From the NCBI RefSeq assembly GCF_009711125.1, contig NZ_WMIB01000008.1:1-64000 (forward strand): a DNA stretch of 64,000 nt. Reading direction: 5' to 3'. Source of the stretch: Metabacillus mangrovi. Its GTDB lineage: Bacteria > Bacillota > Bacilli > Bacillales > Bacillaceae. The notes under the pieces were generated by a model, which was not told the origin of the DNA, searched no databases, and worked only from the letters and a program-made list of their open reading frames with translations. Both the position numbers and the translations under genes were made by a program. Within the stretch, counting starts at the first letter, position 1. Every line of letters starts with the position of its first letter. This document shows, one piece after another, positions 52,125 through 61,290 of the stretch.

Positions 52125-52577
52125 ATGAATACTCAATTAACAAAAGCTGCTGAAAGGAATTCTCTTCCCGCTAATCCCGGCCTTCTATCTCTCTCCCAAA
52201 TGGCATCTGTTACCTTTCTTGGCATCCTGTTTTGGTTTGCAGGAGCAATGATTGTAAGGATTGGGACTCCATTGAACTTCTTTGGTCAGGAACCAGGCCT
52301 GCTTTCTTTTCTGGCAGCTATTCCTCTTTCCTGGGTCTCGGTCCTTTTAATTGCTCAACTAGCAAAGCTTAGAAACCCGCAGCTTGTCCCAGGAGTCAGC
52401 ATGGGACTGGCAGCAGCTACTTTTTTTGATGGCATTGCCATCACCTGGTTACCTTGGATTTATGGGGCAGACCACTCGGAAATAGGTTTGGGAGCTGCCT
52501 GGATCCTATGGGGAGCCTTCACTTTTCTAGGAGCAGCCTTCGTTGAAACGTACAGAAGAAGTGTAAAGAGAAAATAG
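52125..52577 (+). CDS. DUF5367-like membrane protein
   Basis: 150 residues, four hydrophobic segments (SQMASVTFLGILFWFAGAMI; FLAAIPLSWVSVLLIAQLAK; VPGVSMGLAAATFFDGIAIT; AAWILWGAFTFLGAAFVE). The pattern FDGIAITWLPWIYG fits the DUF5367 family. Small TetR-controlled membrane proteins of this kind may relate to efflux, but no function is known. AAATGGAGGAT precedes the ATG. Confidence 0.72.
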   Translation: MNTQLTKAAERNSLPANPGLLSLSQMASVTFLGILFWFAGAMIVRIGTPLNFFGQEPGLLSFLAAIPLSWVSVLLIAQLAKLRNPQLVPGVSMGLAAATFFDGIAITWLPWIYGADHSEIGLGAAWILWGAFTFLGAAFVETYRRSVKRK

Positions 52578-52586
52578 ATGATACAG

Positions 52587-52615
52587 AGCCGGTCCTATAG
52601 AGGATTGGCTTTTTT
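52587..52615 (+). terminator. Terminator
   Basis: AGCCGGTCCT and AGGATTGGCT pair with wobble over four bases, then Ts. Confidence 0.82.
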
Positions 52616-52847
52616 AATTGAAAAATGCGGAAAAAGAGCAAAGTCTACCCTGTTTACATAATCCTGCTTGCCATTCCTACCTCAGCACCTCAATAAATAG
52701 ACTCGTAACGAGACAGGCTGCCGCAGTCAGAATAGGATGCAAGGAACGGGAATTCCGAAAAAGAAGAGCTGATTGTTCCTGAAATTGGGCACGGAGAAAG
52801 CTAAGCATTTTTCAGGATATAGCTTGCAGATAGAAGACAGGAGGAAG

Positions 52848-54788
52848 ATGAGAAGAATGGCAATTTTAACAACAGGACCTATCGAAAATAATGCAATAGC
52901 CGGACTGCGGCCATCCAGGCAAGCAACGGTAAAGATCAGCAATGGAAGTTTTACAAGTTCAGCAGATGTGCTGATTCTCGGTTACTACGCACTTAATGGA
53001 ATCAGAACATTGTATGTAAGTGAACTCATTACAGTAAGCCCGGGACAGTCCATCACCAAAAATTACTTTGCAGATCTGGACGAATTTGATTATGTCTTTA
53101 ATGTAACCGGAGATGCAGAGGATTTTCTTGAAGTGTCTTTCTGGGGGAAAAATGAAGCAGGCCAGATTGTTACAGCACACCGTCTTACGTTCAGTGAGCT
53201 GGAAAACATTGAGTTTGAACCCATTCCTGAACCGGGCCCAAGAGGAGCAACGGGCAGCATAGGGTCAACCGGTCCTCAAGGCGAACCTGGCCTGCAAGGT
53301 CCAACGGGTCCACAGGGTCCAGCAGGTCCGCAGGGTGAAATAGGTCTTCAAGGTCCAGCCGGTCCACAAGGAGAGCCAGGTCTTCAAGGTCCAGCCGGTC
53401 CACAGGGAGAGCCAGGTGTTCAAGGCCCAGACGGTCCGCAGGGTGAGCCAGGCCTTCAAGGTCCAGCCGGTCCACAGGGAGAGCCAGGTGTTCAAGGCCC
53501 AGCCGGTCCGCAGGGAGAGCCAGGTCTTCAAGGTCCAGCCGGTCCACAAGGAGAGCCAGGTCTTCAAGGCCCAATCGGTCCACAAGGAGAGCCAGGCCTT
53601 CAAGGTCCAGCCGGTCCACAGGGTGAGCCGGGTCTTCAAGGTCCAGCCGGTCCACAGGGTGAGCCAGGTCTTCAAGGTCCAGCCGGTCCTCAAGGAGAGC
53701 CAGGTCTTCAAGGCCCAATCGGTCTACAAGGAGAGCCAGGTCTTCAAGGTCCAGCCGGTCCGCAGGGAGAGCCAGGTCTTCAAGGCCCAGCCGGTCCAGC
53801 CGGAGAAGTCGGAGCAACCGGTCCAGCCGGAGAAGTCGGAGCAACCGGTCCAGCCGGAGAAGTCGGAGCAACCGGCCCAGCCGGAGAACTAGGAGCAACC
53901 GGTCCAGCGGGAGAACTAGGAGCAACCGGTCCAGCGGGAGAAGTCGGAGCAACTGGTCCAGCGGGAGAAGTAGGAGCAACTGGTCCAGCGGGAGAAGTAG
54001 GAGCAACTGGTCCAGCCGGAGAAGTTGGAGTAACCGGTCCAGCCGGAGAAGTAGGAGCAACCGGTCCAGCGGGAGAAGTAGGAGCAACTGGTCCAGCCGG
54101 AGAAGTAGGAGCAACCGGTCCAGCCGGAGAAGTAGGAGCAACCGGTCCAGCGGGAGAAGTAGGAGCAACTGGTCCAGCGGGAGAAGTAGGAGCAACTGGT
54201 CCAGCCGGAGAAGTAGGAGCAACCGGTCCAGCGGGAGAAGTAGGAGCAACTGGTCCAGCAGGAGAAGTCGGAGTAACCGGCCCAGCCGGAGAAGTTGGAG
54301 CAACTGGTCCAGCCGGAGCAACAGGGGCTACAGGTGCAGCTGGAGAAGCAGGAGTAACGGGAGCAACTGGTCCAGTTTTAACTGCTACGTCTATGTATGC
54401 TGCCAATACTTCCGGAAGCACAATTGCCGTTGTGCTGGGAGGTACGAACGTTCCGCTTCCAGATAATCAGGACCTCGATGGATTTACGGCTAATGGGGCA
54501 AGTGACACATTTACGGTTCCGGAAACCGGACGTTACCGCTTGTCGTACAGTATCAATACGACAGCAGGCCTGCTTGCAAATTCAAGACTGCTGCTGAATG
54601 AAGCAGCCCCAATACCTGGTTCGATCAATTCACCTGCAGTTGCTGTTTCGAGTTACCGAAACGAATTGATTTTCCCTCTCTCTGCAGGCGACACAGTTAC
54701 CCTTCAATTGTTTGGGCTTTTAGGAGCTGCAGTGCTGACCGGCGGCGGTTCTACTGGTGCCTCACTGACTATTGTCCGTTTGAGTTAA
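52848..54788 (+). CDS. Collagen-like exosporium-type protein
   Basis: 646 residues from ATG 52848 behind AGGAGG. Residues 1-~129 form a beta-rich N-terminal domain ([40 protein letters not shown]) unlike the short BclA leader. About 127 uninterrupted Gly-X-Y triplets follow, first [12 protein letters not shown]-type, then GPAGEVGAT-type. The last ~135 residues ([57 protein letters not shown]) are a BclA/C1q-like trimerising head. Probably a spore-surface filament glycosylated on Thr. Mass repeats make length variation between strains likely. Confidence 0.88.
   Translation: MRRMAILTTGPIENNAIAGLRPSRQATVKISNGSFTSSADVLILGYYALNGIRTLYVSELITVSPGQSITKNYFADLDEFDYVFNVTGDAEDFLEVSFWGKNEAGQIVTAHRLTFSELENIEFEPIPEPGPRGATGSIGSTGPQGEPGLQGPTGPQGPAGPQGEIGLQGPAGPQGEPGLQGPAGPQGEPGVQGPDGPQGEPGLQGPAGPQGEPGVQGPAGPQGEPGLQGPAGPQGEPGLQGPIGPQGEPGLQGPAGPQGEPGLQGPAGPQGEPGLQGPAGPQGEPGLQGPIGLQGEPGLQGPAGPQGEPGLQGPAGPAGEVGATGPAGEVGATGPAGEVGATGPAGELGATGPAGELGATGPAGEVGATGPAGEVGATGPAGEVGATGPAGEVGVTGPAGEVGATGPAGEVGATGPAGEVGATGPAGEVGATGPAGEVGATGPAGEVGATGPAGEVGATGPAGEVGATGPAGEVGVTGPAGEVGATGPAGATGATGAAGEAGVTGATGPVLTATSMYAANTSGSTIAVVLGGTNVPLPDNQDLDGFTANGASDTFTVPETGRYRLSYSINTTAGLLANSRLLLNEAAPIPGSINSPAVAVSSYRNELIFPLSAGDTVTLQLFGLLGAAVLTGGGSTGASLTIVRLS
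53235..54377 (+). repeat. Gly-X-Y coding repeat region
   Basis: Two repeat types follow each other: 36-bp units coding [12 protein letters not shown] up to about 53.8 kb, then 27-bp units coding GPAGEVGAT to about 54.3 kb. High identity within each block implies recent unit duplication. Long minus-strand frames here are artefacts of the repeat. Confidence 0.92.
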
Positions 54789-54797
54789 GATGAATAG

Positions 54798-54825
54798 AGT
54801 ATGCGGGTAACCGCATACTTTTTTG
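54798..54825 (+). terminator. Terminator of the collagen-like gene
   Basis: AGTATGCGG and CCGCATACT are a perfect nine-base-pair stem with GTAA loop and T-run. Confidence 0.93.
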
Positions 54826-54910
54826 TCTTTACAAAAACGGGAATCAAGATGTTATAAAGTGGTAAACGGTGGGTAGATAGATAGAGAATAAAAATTAAAG
54901 GAGAACTGAG

Positions 54911-55468
54911 ATGAACAGACTTGAAATTTATGAAAACAAAACAAAGCTTTGGATGCTGATGGGTTTAATTGCCCTGGTGGGAATTGGATTTCTAATTCCG
55001 ATCGTTCTCTATCTCACAGGCTCTAATGAAATTAGCCTCTTCTTCTTTTTGCTGTCTATTGCAATTGAGGGTCTGCTTATATGGGTAGCATCTAAATGGG
55101 CTGCGCGAATCCGTACGAAGTCACCTTGTCTGATCGTTGAAGAAGACTCCATCACGATTTTTCCCAATCCCGGAAATGGGATTAACCTGCTGAAAACAGA
55201 AATTGATGGAGCGATCCCTTACAGTATTAATGGGCAAAAGTTTATCGGACTCGCTCTAAGAAATGAAGAAGAGAAACTTGAAGAGCTGCCTCCAGCGGTA
55301 AAAAGGACAGTCAGCTTGAACAAAAAAACAGGCTTTCCGATTTTTAACGTGCATTTGAATTACATATCCAATAAAGATTTACAGGCAGTATTGCAGCAAT
55401 TTGAAGCGATCGGGCTGCCGCTTGGTACAGAGCCGAAGAACCAAAGGGATAATGAAGTGCGTATGTAA
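54911..55468 (+). CDS. STM3941-family membrane protein
   Basis: 185 residues. Two N-terminal helices (LWMLMGLIALVGIGFLIPIV; SLFFFLLSIAIEGLLIWVAS) and a soluble PH-like domain (SPCLIVEEDSITIFPNPGNG; QKFIGLALRNEEEKLEEL). The N-terminal LEIYENKTKLWML and overall shape fit the STM3941 family. Function unknown. The stop codon is part of a TAAAG repeat. Confidence 0.68.
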   Translation: MNRLEIYENKTKLWMLMGLIALVGIGFLIPIVLYLTGSNEISLFFFLLSIAIEGLLIWVASKWAARIRTKSPCLIVEEDSITIFPNPGNGINLLKTEIDGAIPYSINGQKFIGLALRNEEEKLEELPPAVKRTVSLNKKTGFPIFNVHLNYISNKDLQAVLQQFEAIGLPLGTEPKNQRDNEVRM

Positions 55469-55490
55469 AGTAAAGTAAAGTAAAGTAAAG
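55466..55490 (+). repeat. Five TAAAG units across the stop codon
   Basis: TAAAG is repeated five times from the stop codon (55466-55468) to the foot of the terminator. Confidence 0.95.
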
Positions 55491-55514
55491 ACCCGCTCAT
55501 CAGCGGGTTTTTTG
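55490..55514 (+). terminator. Terminator
   Basis: ACCCGCT and AGCGGGT pair over a four-base loop, then Ts. Confidence 0.9.
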
Positions 55515-55649
55515 TTTGGAAGGCTTTATTTTTTAACTATTCAAAATTTTAATCGGATGGTATAATATAAAACAGAAACCGCATTCACACATCAGAATTC
55601 CTTCTGCCAAGTGGGATCCTCTGCTGGATCTGGATGTGCTCCGAAGGGA

Positions 55650-55982
55650 ATGTTTCCGTTGTTTCATGAAGAAACCGTTTATTTAATAGGAGATGCGCAA
55701 ATCTCTCAAAATAATCCCATCTCCAAAAAGTTCAGCCAGTTCTTTGTTGGAGTGGTTGTTGACCGGTCAACCGGAAGAATTGTGGACGCCGAATGTTCAG
55801 CGACCATAGAATTAACCGTAAGATTCGTCCAATCATTGCTTGTGGGAAAACGGATCGACGATGAAGAGGTTATTGCCTGTATTCAAAACAGGTATTTTGG
55901 GGCTTCTCAAAAGGCATTAATCGCTGCCATTCGGGACGCCCAAAGAAAATACAAACAGCAATTCGCTGCTTTGTCTACATAA
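55650..55982 (+). CDS. DUF3870 protein
   Basis: 110 residues from ATG 55650 (GAAGGG just before it, close spacing; an upstream start cannot be excluded). Family pattern: ETVYLIGDAQISQNNPISKK, FFVGVVVDRSTGRIVDAECS, FVQSLLVGKRI, RYFGASQKALIAAIRDAQRK. A short cytosolic protein of unknown function, often near amino-acid or peptide metabolism genes; here it leads the murein-peptide genes. Confidence 0.82.
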   Translation: MFPLFHEETVYLIGDAQISQNNPISKKFSQFFVGVVVDRSTGRIVDAECSATIELTVRFVQSLLVGKRIDDEEVIACIQNRYFGASQKALIAAIRDAQRKYKQQFAALST

Positions 55983-55995
55983 TCCTAGACAAAAT

Positions 55996-56031
55996 CCAGC
56001 CTGATGATCCAATCATTGGGCTGGTTTTTTT
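55996..56031 (+). terminator. Strong hairpin with T-run directly before the DUF819 gene
   Basis: CCAGCC pairs with GGCTGG, extended inward by GATGAT/ATCATT with a G-U pair, then seven Ts. The next ribosome binding site starts 10 bases later, leaving no room for a promoter, so it could act as an attenuator. Confidence 0.8.
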
Positions 56032-56054
56032 ATTTTACTTACAGGGGGATGCCG

Positions 56055-57221
56055 ATGATTCAGGATGGATTTATGTATGTAAGTGTATTGACTGCTTTTG
56101 CTGCTCTTATGGTAGGACTGGAGAGGAAATTCAAGCATCTGAAATTTTTTAAGTTTATTCCGGGAATCGTGCTGATTTATATTGGAGCAGCTCTCATGCA
56201 GACATTTGGATTGTTTGCAGATAACGAATCTACTGGTGCTGCCTATGATCAGCTGCGCGGTGCCCTGCTTCCGGCCATGCTTTTTCTTATGCTTTTAAAA
56301 TGCGATATCCGGAGCGTTATTCAGCTCGGACCGCGGATGCTTGGCGGCTTTTTTGCAGCCGTTGTCAGCATTGCGCTCGGTTTTATCATCGTTTATTTTC
56401 TCCTGCAGTCTTTCTATGTAGAGGATACATGGAAGGCATTCGGAGCACTATCCGGAAGCTGGACAGGCGGATCTGCGAACATGGTGGCTCTGCAAGGGAT
56501 TCTGGAAGTGCCGGAGAACATTTTCGGCTACGCTTTAATGATGGACACAATCAATTACGCGGTGTGGGTCATGCTCATGTTCTGGCTTGTTCCTTTTGCA
56601 GACCGGTTTAACAAGTGGACAAAAGCAGATACCGGCGCTCTTCAAAAAGGAATGGCGGAGAGTGCTGCCGCTGCAGAGGAAGTTGAAAAACCGGTGAAAT
56701 TCGAGCATATGCTATACCTGCTTGGGATTGGCCTCCTTGTTTCTTCGCTATCTACGCTTGCAGGAAACAACCTTCCGGCAGTCGGGGATGTCATTAATGC
56801 GACAAGCTGGACGATTATGATTGCTTCTGTTGCCGGATTGATTTTTGCCCTCACGCCGGCAGCTAAAATTCCTGGCGCGCTGGACGTATCCAATGTCATG
56901 CTGTATATCATCATTGCGATGATCGCTTCCCACTCTGATTTTTCGGATATTGCCCAGGCGCCGATCTACTTGATTTCCGGCTTCGCGATTATGGGGATCC
57001 ATCTTGTTATCATGATTCTTCTCGGGAAATGGTTCCGCTATGATTTATTCACACTGGGGGTTGCAAGCCTTGCGAACATCGGAGGGATGGCCTCTGCCCC
57101 TATGCTTGCTGCTGCATACAGCAGAGCATTGATCCCAGTTGGGGTGATTATGGCTTTGATGGGCTCATTTTTAGGGACGTACTTCGGGATGCTGATCGCC
57201 AAAATTTTATCAGCATTGTGA
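56055..57221 (+). CDS. DUF819-family transporter (YjcL-like)
   Basis: 388 residues; the second of two close ATGs is chosen because AGGGGG lies six bases before it. About ten membrane helices with SWTGGSANMVALQ near residue 135 and LGVASLANIGGMASAPMLAA near 345, hallmarks of DUF819/YjcL. Its place before the epimerase and endopeptidase suggests uptake of murein dipeptides or peptides. The start is 19 bp upstream of nothing else: the epimerase follows at 18 bp. Confidence 0.85.
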   Translation: MIQDGFMYVSVLTAFAALMVGLERKFKHLKFFKFIPGIVLIYIGAALMQTFGLFADNESTGAAYDQLRGALLPAMLFLMLLKCDIRSVIQLGPRMLGGFFAAVVSIALGFIIVYFLLQSFYVEDTWKAFGALSGSWTGGSANMVALQGILEVPENIFGYALMMDTINYAVWVMLMFWLVPFADRFNKWTKADTGALQKGMAESAAAAEEVEKPVKFEHMLYLLGIGLLVSSLSTLAGNNLPAVGDVINATSWTIMIASVAGLIFALTPAAKIPGALDVSNVMLYIIIAMIASHSDFSDIAQAPIYLISGFAIMGIHLVIMILLGKWFRYDLFTLGVASLANIGGMASAPMLAAAYSRALIPVGVIMALMGSFLGTYFGMLIAKILSAL

Positions 57222-57239
57222 AAAGAAAGGAAGGACAGC

Positions 57240-58313
57240 ATGCGCATTCAAAAAATAGACGTCTTTACAAGGAAGGTACCATTATTGGCGGCGTTTAAAA
57301 CAGCGCTGCGCACGGTGACGGAAGTGGAGATCATTGATGCTGTGATCCATTTCGAGAACGGGATGAAAGGCAGAGGCTCAGCAGCTCCTTCTTATGTGAT
57401 CACCGGGGATTCTGCGGAAAGCATTAAGGCTGCTCTGCTTGGTCCGATTCAGGAGGCCATTTCAGGGAAGAACCTGTTTGATTTTCAAAAAACGCTTTCA
57501 GCCGTGCAGTCCTGCTGTGCCGGCAATCCGAGTGCGAAGGCTGCTGCGGATATCGCCCTCCACGATGCATTCAGCCGCTCACTGGAGATTCCGTTATGGA
57601 AGCTGCTTGGAGGCAGGAAACCGCTCACTACGTGTATGACAATCAGTGCAGACCGGCCGGAAAAGATGGCTGAAGACGCTAAAATCGCTGCTGAAAAAGG
57701 GTTTGCTGTGCTGAAAGTAAAAGTGGGTGCTGATCCTGAGCAGGATTTCGAACGGGTTGAAGCCATCCAGACTGTTCTTCCTTCCCATATACGCCTGCGG
57801 CTTGATGCGAACCAGGGCTGGGATCCGAAACAGGCAGTCGCGTTTATCAGGCAATTTGAGAAGATGAACTGGAATATTGAACTGATCGAGCAGCCGGTAG
57901 CGGCAAGTGACTGGGATGGCCTTAAATATGTGACAGACCACTCGGGTATTCCGATTATGGCAGATGAAAGCCTGTTTTCCGCGAAGGATGCGATGAAGCT
58001 CGCTGCGGGCCGATATGCTGATATGCTGAATATAAAGTTAATGAAATGCGGGGGGCTCAGTGAAGCATGGAAAATTGCCACTGTCGCTCAATTACACGGT
58101 GTGGCCTGTATGGTTGGAAGCATGATGGAATCCTCCGTCTCCGTAGGGGCGGCTGCCCATTTAGCGGCAGCTCATCCGAACATCCGCTACTTCGACCTCG
58201 ATGCACCTCTTTGGCTGAAAGAAGATGCGTCCTGTATCCAATACGACAGGAATCACGTTCTGCTGTCAGACCTTCCTGGTTTGGGACTTCCTGCAGCAGA
58301 ACTCATTTCATAA
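57240..58313 (+). CDS. L-Ala-D/L-Glu epimerase
   Basis: 357 residues, enolase superfamily, muconate-lactonising subgroup. KxK motif LKVKVG near residue 160, metal ligands in RLDANQGW, ELIEQPVA and IMADESLF, and the opposing Lys in INIKLMKCGG near 265; VGSMMESSVS near the end matches dipeptide epimerases such as B. subtilis YkfB. It converts L-Ala-D-Glu from peptidoglycan into L-Ala-L-Glu. GAAAGGAAGG precedes the ATG. Confidence 0.9.
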   Translation: MRIQKIDVFTRKVPLLAAFKTALRTVTEVEIIDAVIHFENGMKGRGSAAPSYVITGDSAESIKAALLGPIQEAISGKNLFDFQKTLSAVQSCCAGNPSAKAAADIALHDAFSRSLEIPLWKLLGGRKPLTTCMTISADRPEKMAEDAKIAAEKGFAVLKVKVGADPEQDFERVEAIQTVLPSHIRLRLDANQGWDPKQAVAFIRQFEKMNWNIELIEQPVAASDWDGLKYVTDHSGIPIMADESLFSAKDAMKLAAGRYADMLNIKLMKCGGLSEAWKIATVAQLHGVACMVGSMMESSVSVGAAAHLAAAHPNIRYFDLDAPLWLKEDASCIQYDRNHVLLSDLPGLGLPAAELIS

Positions 58314-58328
58314 AAGGAGTGAAGAAGG

Positions 58329-59306
58329 ATGAAAAAAATCTGGATTGGAATACTGGCTGTTTTGCTGACGATTGCTGCTGTCCCTTCTGCTGTGAAAGCC
58401 GAAAAGAATCAAACCGCCTACATTAATGTATCAGCAGCCACTCTATGGACAGAACCCGATATCCTTCGGGAGGTAGACAAGCCGTCTGCACAAGTACCGG
58501 CTGATTTGCGGAAATGGACAAGCTCCATGACGCTGGCTGAAAAGCAGCAGCTTTCAGGGAATGGGATGCTTGAGACTCAGGCACTTTATGGAAATGAAGT
58601 AACCATTCTTGAAAGAAAAGGAGCGTGGGTGAAGGTAGCCGTACATGGACAGGGGACACCAAGAAATGAACAGGGCTATCCAGGGTGGATGCCGGCAAAA
58701 CAGCTTACCTACAGCCCTGCTTTTGCCTTCCACCAGGACAAGCCCTTCGTATTGGTAACAAAGCCAACGGTACAGCTGAAAAAGCTTGAAGTCAGCTACA
58801 ATACCAGGCTTCCTTATATCAAGGAAACAAAAAAAGCATATAAGGTCATGACTCCGGATGGTAAATCAGCCTGGATCAGCAAAAACGACGCAGCGGCGTA
58901 CCGATCAGAAGAAGCAATCCCTGAGCCGTCTGGTGAAGAGCTAGTCCGGAAAGGGAAGATGTTTTTGGGACTTCCTTATTTATGGGCCGGCATGAGCGGC
59001 TTCGGCTTTGACTGTTCAGGCTTTACCTTTACTCTTTATCAATCTCATGGCATTTCAATACCGCGTGACTCTTCTGTCCAGGCACTGGCAGGGAAGCCGG
59101 TCGACCCTGAAAACCTTGAGCCTGGGGACCTGCTCTTCTACGCTTATGATCAAGGCAAAGGGAGAGTCCATCACGTGTCCATGTATGCCGGGAACGGCAT
59201 GATGATTCATTCACCAAATTCTGAAAGATCCGTTGAACTCATTCCAGTTGATACGAAAGGCTACGCAGAAGAATTCGCAGGGGCGAGACGGTATATTCAT
59301 CAATAA
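58329..59306 (+). CDS. Secreted gamma-D-glutamyl endopeptidase, NlpC/P60 (YkfC-like)
   Basis: 325 residues. Signal peptide KKIWIGILAVLLTIAAVPSA (cleavage after VKA). SH3-type domains ~25-190 (YINVSAATLWTEPDILREVD; WVKVAVHGQGTPRNEQGYPG). NlpC/P60 domain ~205-325 with catalytic Cys in FGFDCSGFTFTL, His in RVHHVSMYAGNG and third residue in MIHSPN. Cleaves gamma-D-Glu bonds in wall peptides, releasing the dipeptide handled by the epimerase. GGAGTG precedes the ATG. Confidence 0.9.
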   Translation: MKKIWIGILAVLLTIAAVPSAVKAEKNQTAYINVSAATLWTEPDILREVDKPSAQVPADLRKWTSSMTLAEKQQLSGNGMLETQALYGNEVTILERKGAWVKVAVHGQGTPRNEQGYPGWMPAKQLTYSPAFAFHQDKPFVLVTKPTVQLKKLEVSYNTRLPYIKETKKAYKVMTPDGKSAWISKNDAAAYRSEEAIPEPSGEELVRKGKMFLGLPYLWAGMSGFGFDCSGFTFTLYQSHGISIPRDSSVQALAGKPVDPENLEPGDLLFYAYDQGKGRVHHVSMYAGNGMMIHSPNSERSVELIPVDTKGYAEEFAGARRYIHQ

Positions 59307-59320
59307 CTAAACATGAAGAA

Positions 59321-59353
59321 AAGGAACCTGTAAGCGAGCAGGTTCCTTTTTTT
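59321..59353 (+). terminator. Terminator of the murein-recycling operon
   Basis: AAGGAACCTG and CAGGTTCCTT pair over eight bases, then seven Ts. Confidence 0.92.
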
Positions 59354-59370
59354 GGATGTGTCATCATTCA

Positions 59371-59387
59371 TTTACAAACACTTTACA
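59371..59387 (+). promoter_or_regulatory. Possible PhoP box
   Basis: TTTACA at 59371 and 59382 lie 11 bp apart, the TT(A/T)ACA-N5-TT(A/T)ACA arrangement of Bacillus Pho boxes. A TACAAT -10 candidate follows at 59419 with no good -35. Only two clear half sites, so tentative. Confidence 0.45.
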
Positions 59388-59466
59388 TGGCTGTCCAAGT
59401 ATGTCCATAATCCCCCCTTACAATTAATGACAGGAAAGCACAGTGATTTTATAAGGGGGAATTCAT

Positions 59467-61146
59467 GTGAAGAAATTCGTTAAGCCGATTATTGCGGCAG
59501 TCACAGCTGGAGCATTGCTCGTCCCATCCATTCAAACGAGTGCTGCACAAACTGGAAAGAAAATTGATTTATCCAAGATTGCCGGCTACAGCACAGGGTC
59601 CCAGGATGAAGAGGGCGGCGTAGCGGAAATTATTAAATACAACAAAGACAACAAAAAGTTTTACCTGATCAACGGAAAAACCCAGACGATTGATATTGTT
59701 TCTCTAAGTGAGCTGAAGAAAGGGAAAAATCAGGAGCTGAAAAAAGAGACTTCCATCAACATTGCTGAAGCAGTCAACTCTGATTCCTTCACCTATGGTG
59801 ATGTTACAAGCATCGATGTGAACACACGGAAAAAAGTGATTGTCGCAGCTGTCCAGGAAAAGGATTATTCCAAACCAGGCAAAATTGTCGCGACGGATTA
59901 CAGCGGAAAAGTGCTGAAAACCTTTAAAACAGGCGTTCAGCCTGACATGATCAAAATGAGTGCAGATGGAAATTCCATTCTGACCGCTGACGAAGGGGAA
60001 CCGAGGGAAGGATTGGAGAAAGGAACAGATCCTGAAGGCTCGGTAACGATTGTGGACGTAAAAACCGGAGCGGTCAAAAAGGTCAGATTCAATAACGCTT
60101 CTGTCATTGACCGGGACGTTCATATCCGCAATAAAGAAGGCGGGGCTCTGAAAGACCTGGAGCCGGAATACATGGCCCTTTCCGCTGACGGCAGCAAAGC
60201 TTACGTCACGCTTCAGGAAAATAATGCGATTGCAACCGTAGATGTCAAAAGCGGCAAGCTCGTTTCTGTCAAATCTCTCGAATACAAGGATCATTCTGTA
60301 AAAGGAAACGAACTGGATGCTGCAAATGATGGGAAAATCAATTTAGAATCCCTGCCGGTTCTCGGCGCCTACATGCCGGATTCCATTACTTCTTATACAG
60401 TGAAGGGAACGGATTATCTCGTAACGGCAAATGAAGGCGATGCAACAGAATGGGAAGAGTTTGAAAACGTAAAGGACTTCAAAGATGTAAAAAATAAGAT
60501 TACGATCGGCAGCAGCCTGTTCAAAGGCATGTCACCAGAGCAGGCTCAGAAGAAGCTTGAAGAAATGAAGAAAAATCCTGCTTATGACAAGCTTGAAGTG
60601 CTGACAGACAGAGGCAATGATGCCATCTACACGCTGGGCGGAAGGTCATTCTCCATCTGGAAGGCAGACACAATGGAGCTCGTGTACGACAGCGGCAGCG
60701 ATTTTGAAAAGATTACAGCGGAGCAATATCCTGACTTTTTCAACTGGTCCAATGACGATGACAAAATGGATAAGCGAAGTGCGAAAAAAGGACCGGAGCC
60801 TGAGGATGTCAAAGTCGGAGAGGTGAACGGAAAACCATATGCATTCATTGGACTTGAAAGAATAGGCGGGATTATGAGCTATGATCTGTCCAACCCGAAA
60901 GAGGCCCGGTTTGCAGACTATCTCAATACACGCAGCTTTGAGGACAAAATTGCTGGGGACGTTTCACCGGAAGGGCTGGATTTTGTTCCGGCTGCTGAAA
61001 GCCCGACAAAGCGCCCGCTCGTATTGGCAGGCCATGAAGTGAGCGGAACGGTCGCAGTCAATCAGGTCGATTCTTTCAAGAAGCAAAAGCATGAAAGAGA
61101 AGAAAGACGCGGTTTAATGTTTTTGAAGGAACTGCTTGGCTTATAA
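59467..61146 (+). CDS. Secreted choice-of-anchor I beta-propeller protein
   Basis: 559 residues, GTG start behind AAGGGGGAA. Signal peptide KKFVKPIIAAVTAGALLVPS, cleaved near TSA-A. The body is a beta-propeller-like fold of the choice-of-anchor I family: VQPDMIKMSADGNSILTADE, GSVTIVDVKTG, YLVTANEGDATEWEEFE, VLTDRGNDAIYTLGGRSFSI, GDVSPEGLDFVPA. Related proteins are annotated as alkaline-phosphatase or esterase-like; a possible Pho box upstream would suit a phosphate-scavenging role. The basic C-terminus (KKQKHEREERR) replaces a typical sorting tail. Confidence 0.85.
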   Translation: MKKFVKPIIAAVTAGALLVPSIQTSAAQTGKKIDLSKIAGYSTGSQDEEGGVAEIIKYNKDNKKFYLINGKTQTIDIVSLSELKKGKNQELKKETSINIAEAVNSDSFTYGDVTSIDVNTRKKVIVAAVQEKDYSKPGKIVATDYSGKVLKTFKTGVQPDMIKMSADGNSILTADEGEPREGLEKGTDPEGSVTIVDVKTGAVKKVRFNNASVIDRDVHIRNKEGGALKDLEPEYMALSADGSKAYVTLQENNAIATVDVKSGKLVSVKSLEYKDHSVKGNELDAANDGKINLESLPVLGAYMPDSITSYTVKGTDYLVTANEGDATEWEEFENVKDFKDVKNKITIGSSLFKGMSPEQAQKKLEEMKKNPAYDKLEVLTDRGNDAIYTLGGRSFSIWKADTMELVYDSGSDFEKITAEQYPDFFNWSNDDDKMDKRSAKKGPEPEDVKVGEVNGKPYAFIGLERIGGIMSYDLSNPKEARFADYLNTRSFEDKIAGDVSPEGLDFVPAAESPTKRPLVLAGHEVSGTVAVNQVDSFKKQKHEREERRGLMFLKELLGL

Positions 61147-61156
61147 AAGGAATGGA

Positions 61157-61189
61157 CAGAACTCCGTATCAGCGGGGTTCTGTTTTTTT
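61157..61189 (+). terminator. Terminator
   Basis: CAGAACTCCG and CGGGGTTCTG pair with one wobble, then seven Ts. Confidence 0.9.
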
Positions 61190-61290
61190 GTTTCATTTCT
61201 GTAAACATCCAAAAAGTGAGTGCCGGTTTTCCAAAAACTGTGGTACGATACATATTACTGCATTAGTCAATTCATAAAGAAGGTGACAAC

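Noticed and set aside
53191-54321. Long minus-strand frame rich in LLLLPLDQ repeats
   Set aside because: A shadow of the Gly-X-Y coding repeat on the plus strand; no start signal and no known protein type.
53780-54421. Minus-strand frame rich in SPAGPVAPT repeats
   Set aside because: Another shadow of the collagen-like repeat.
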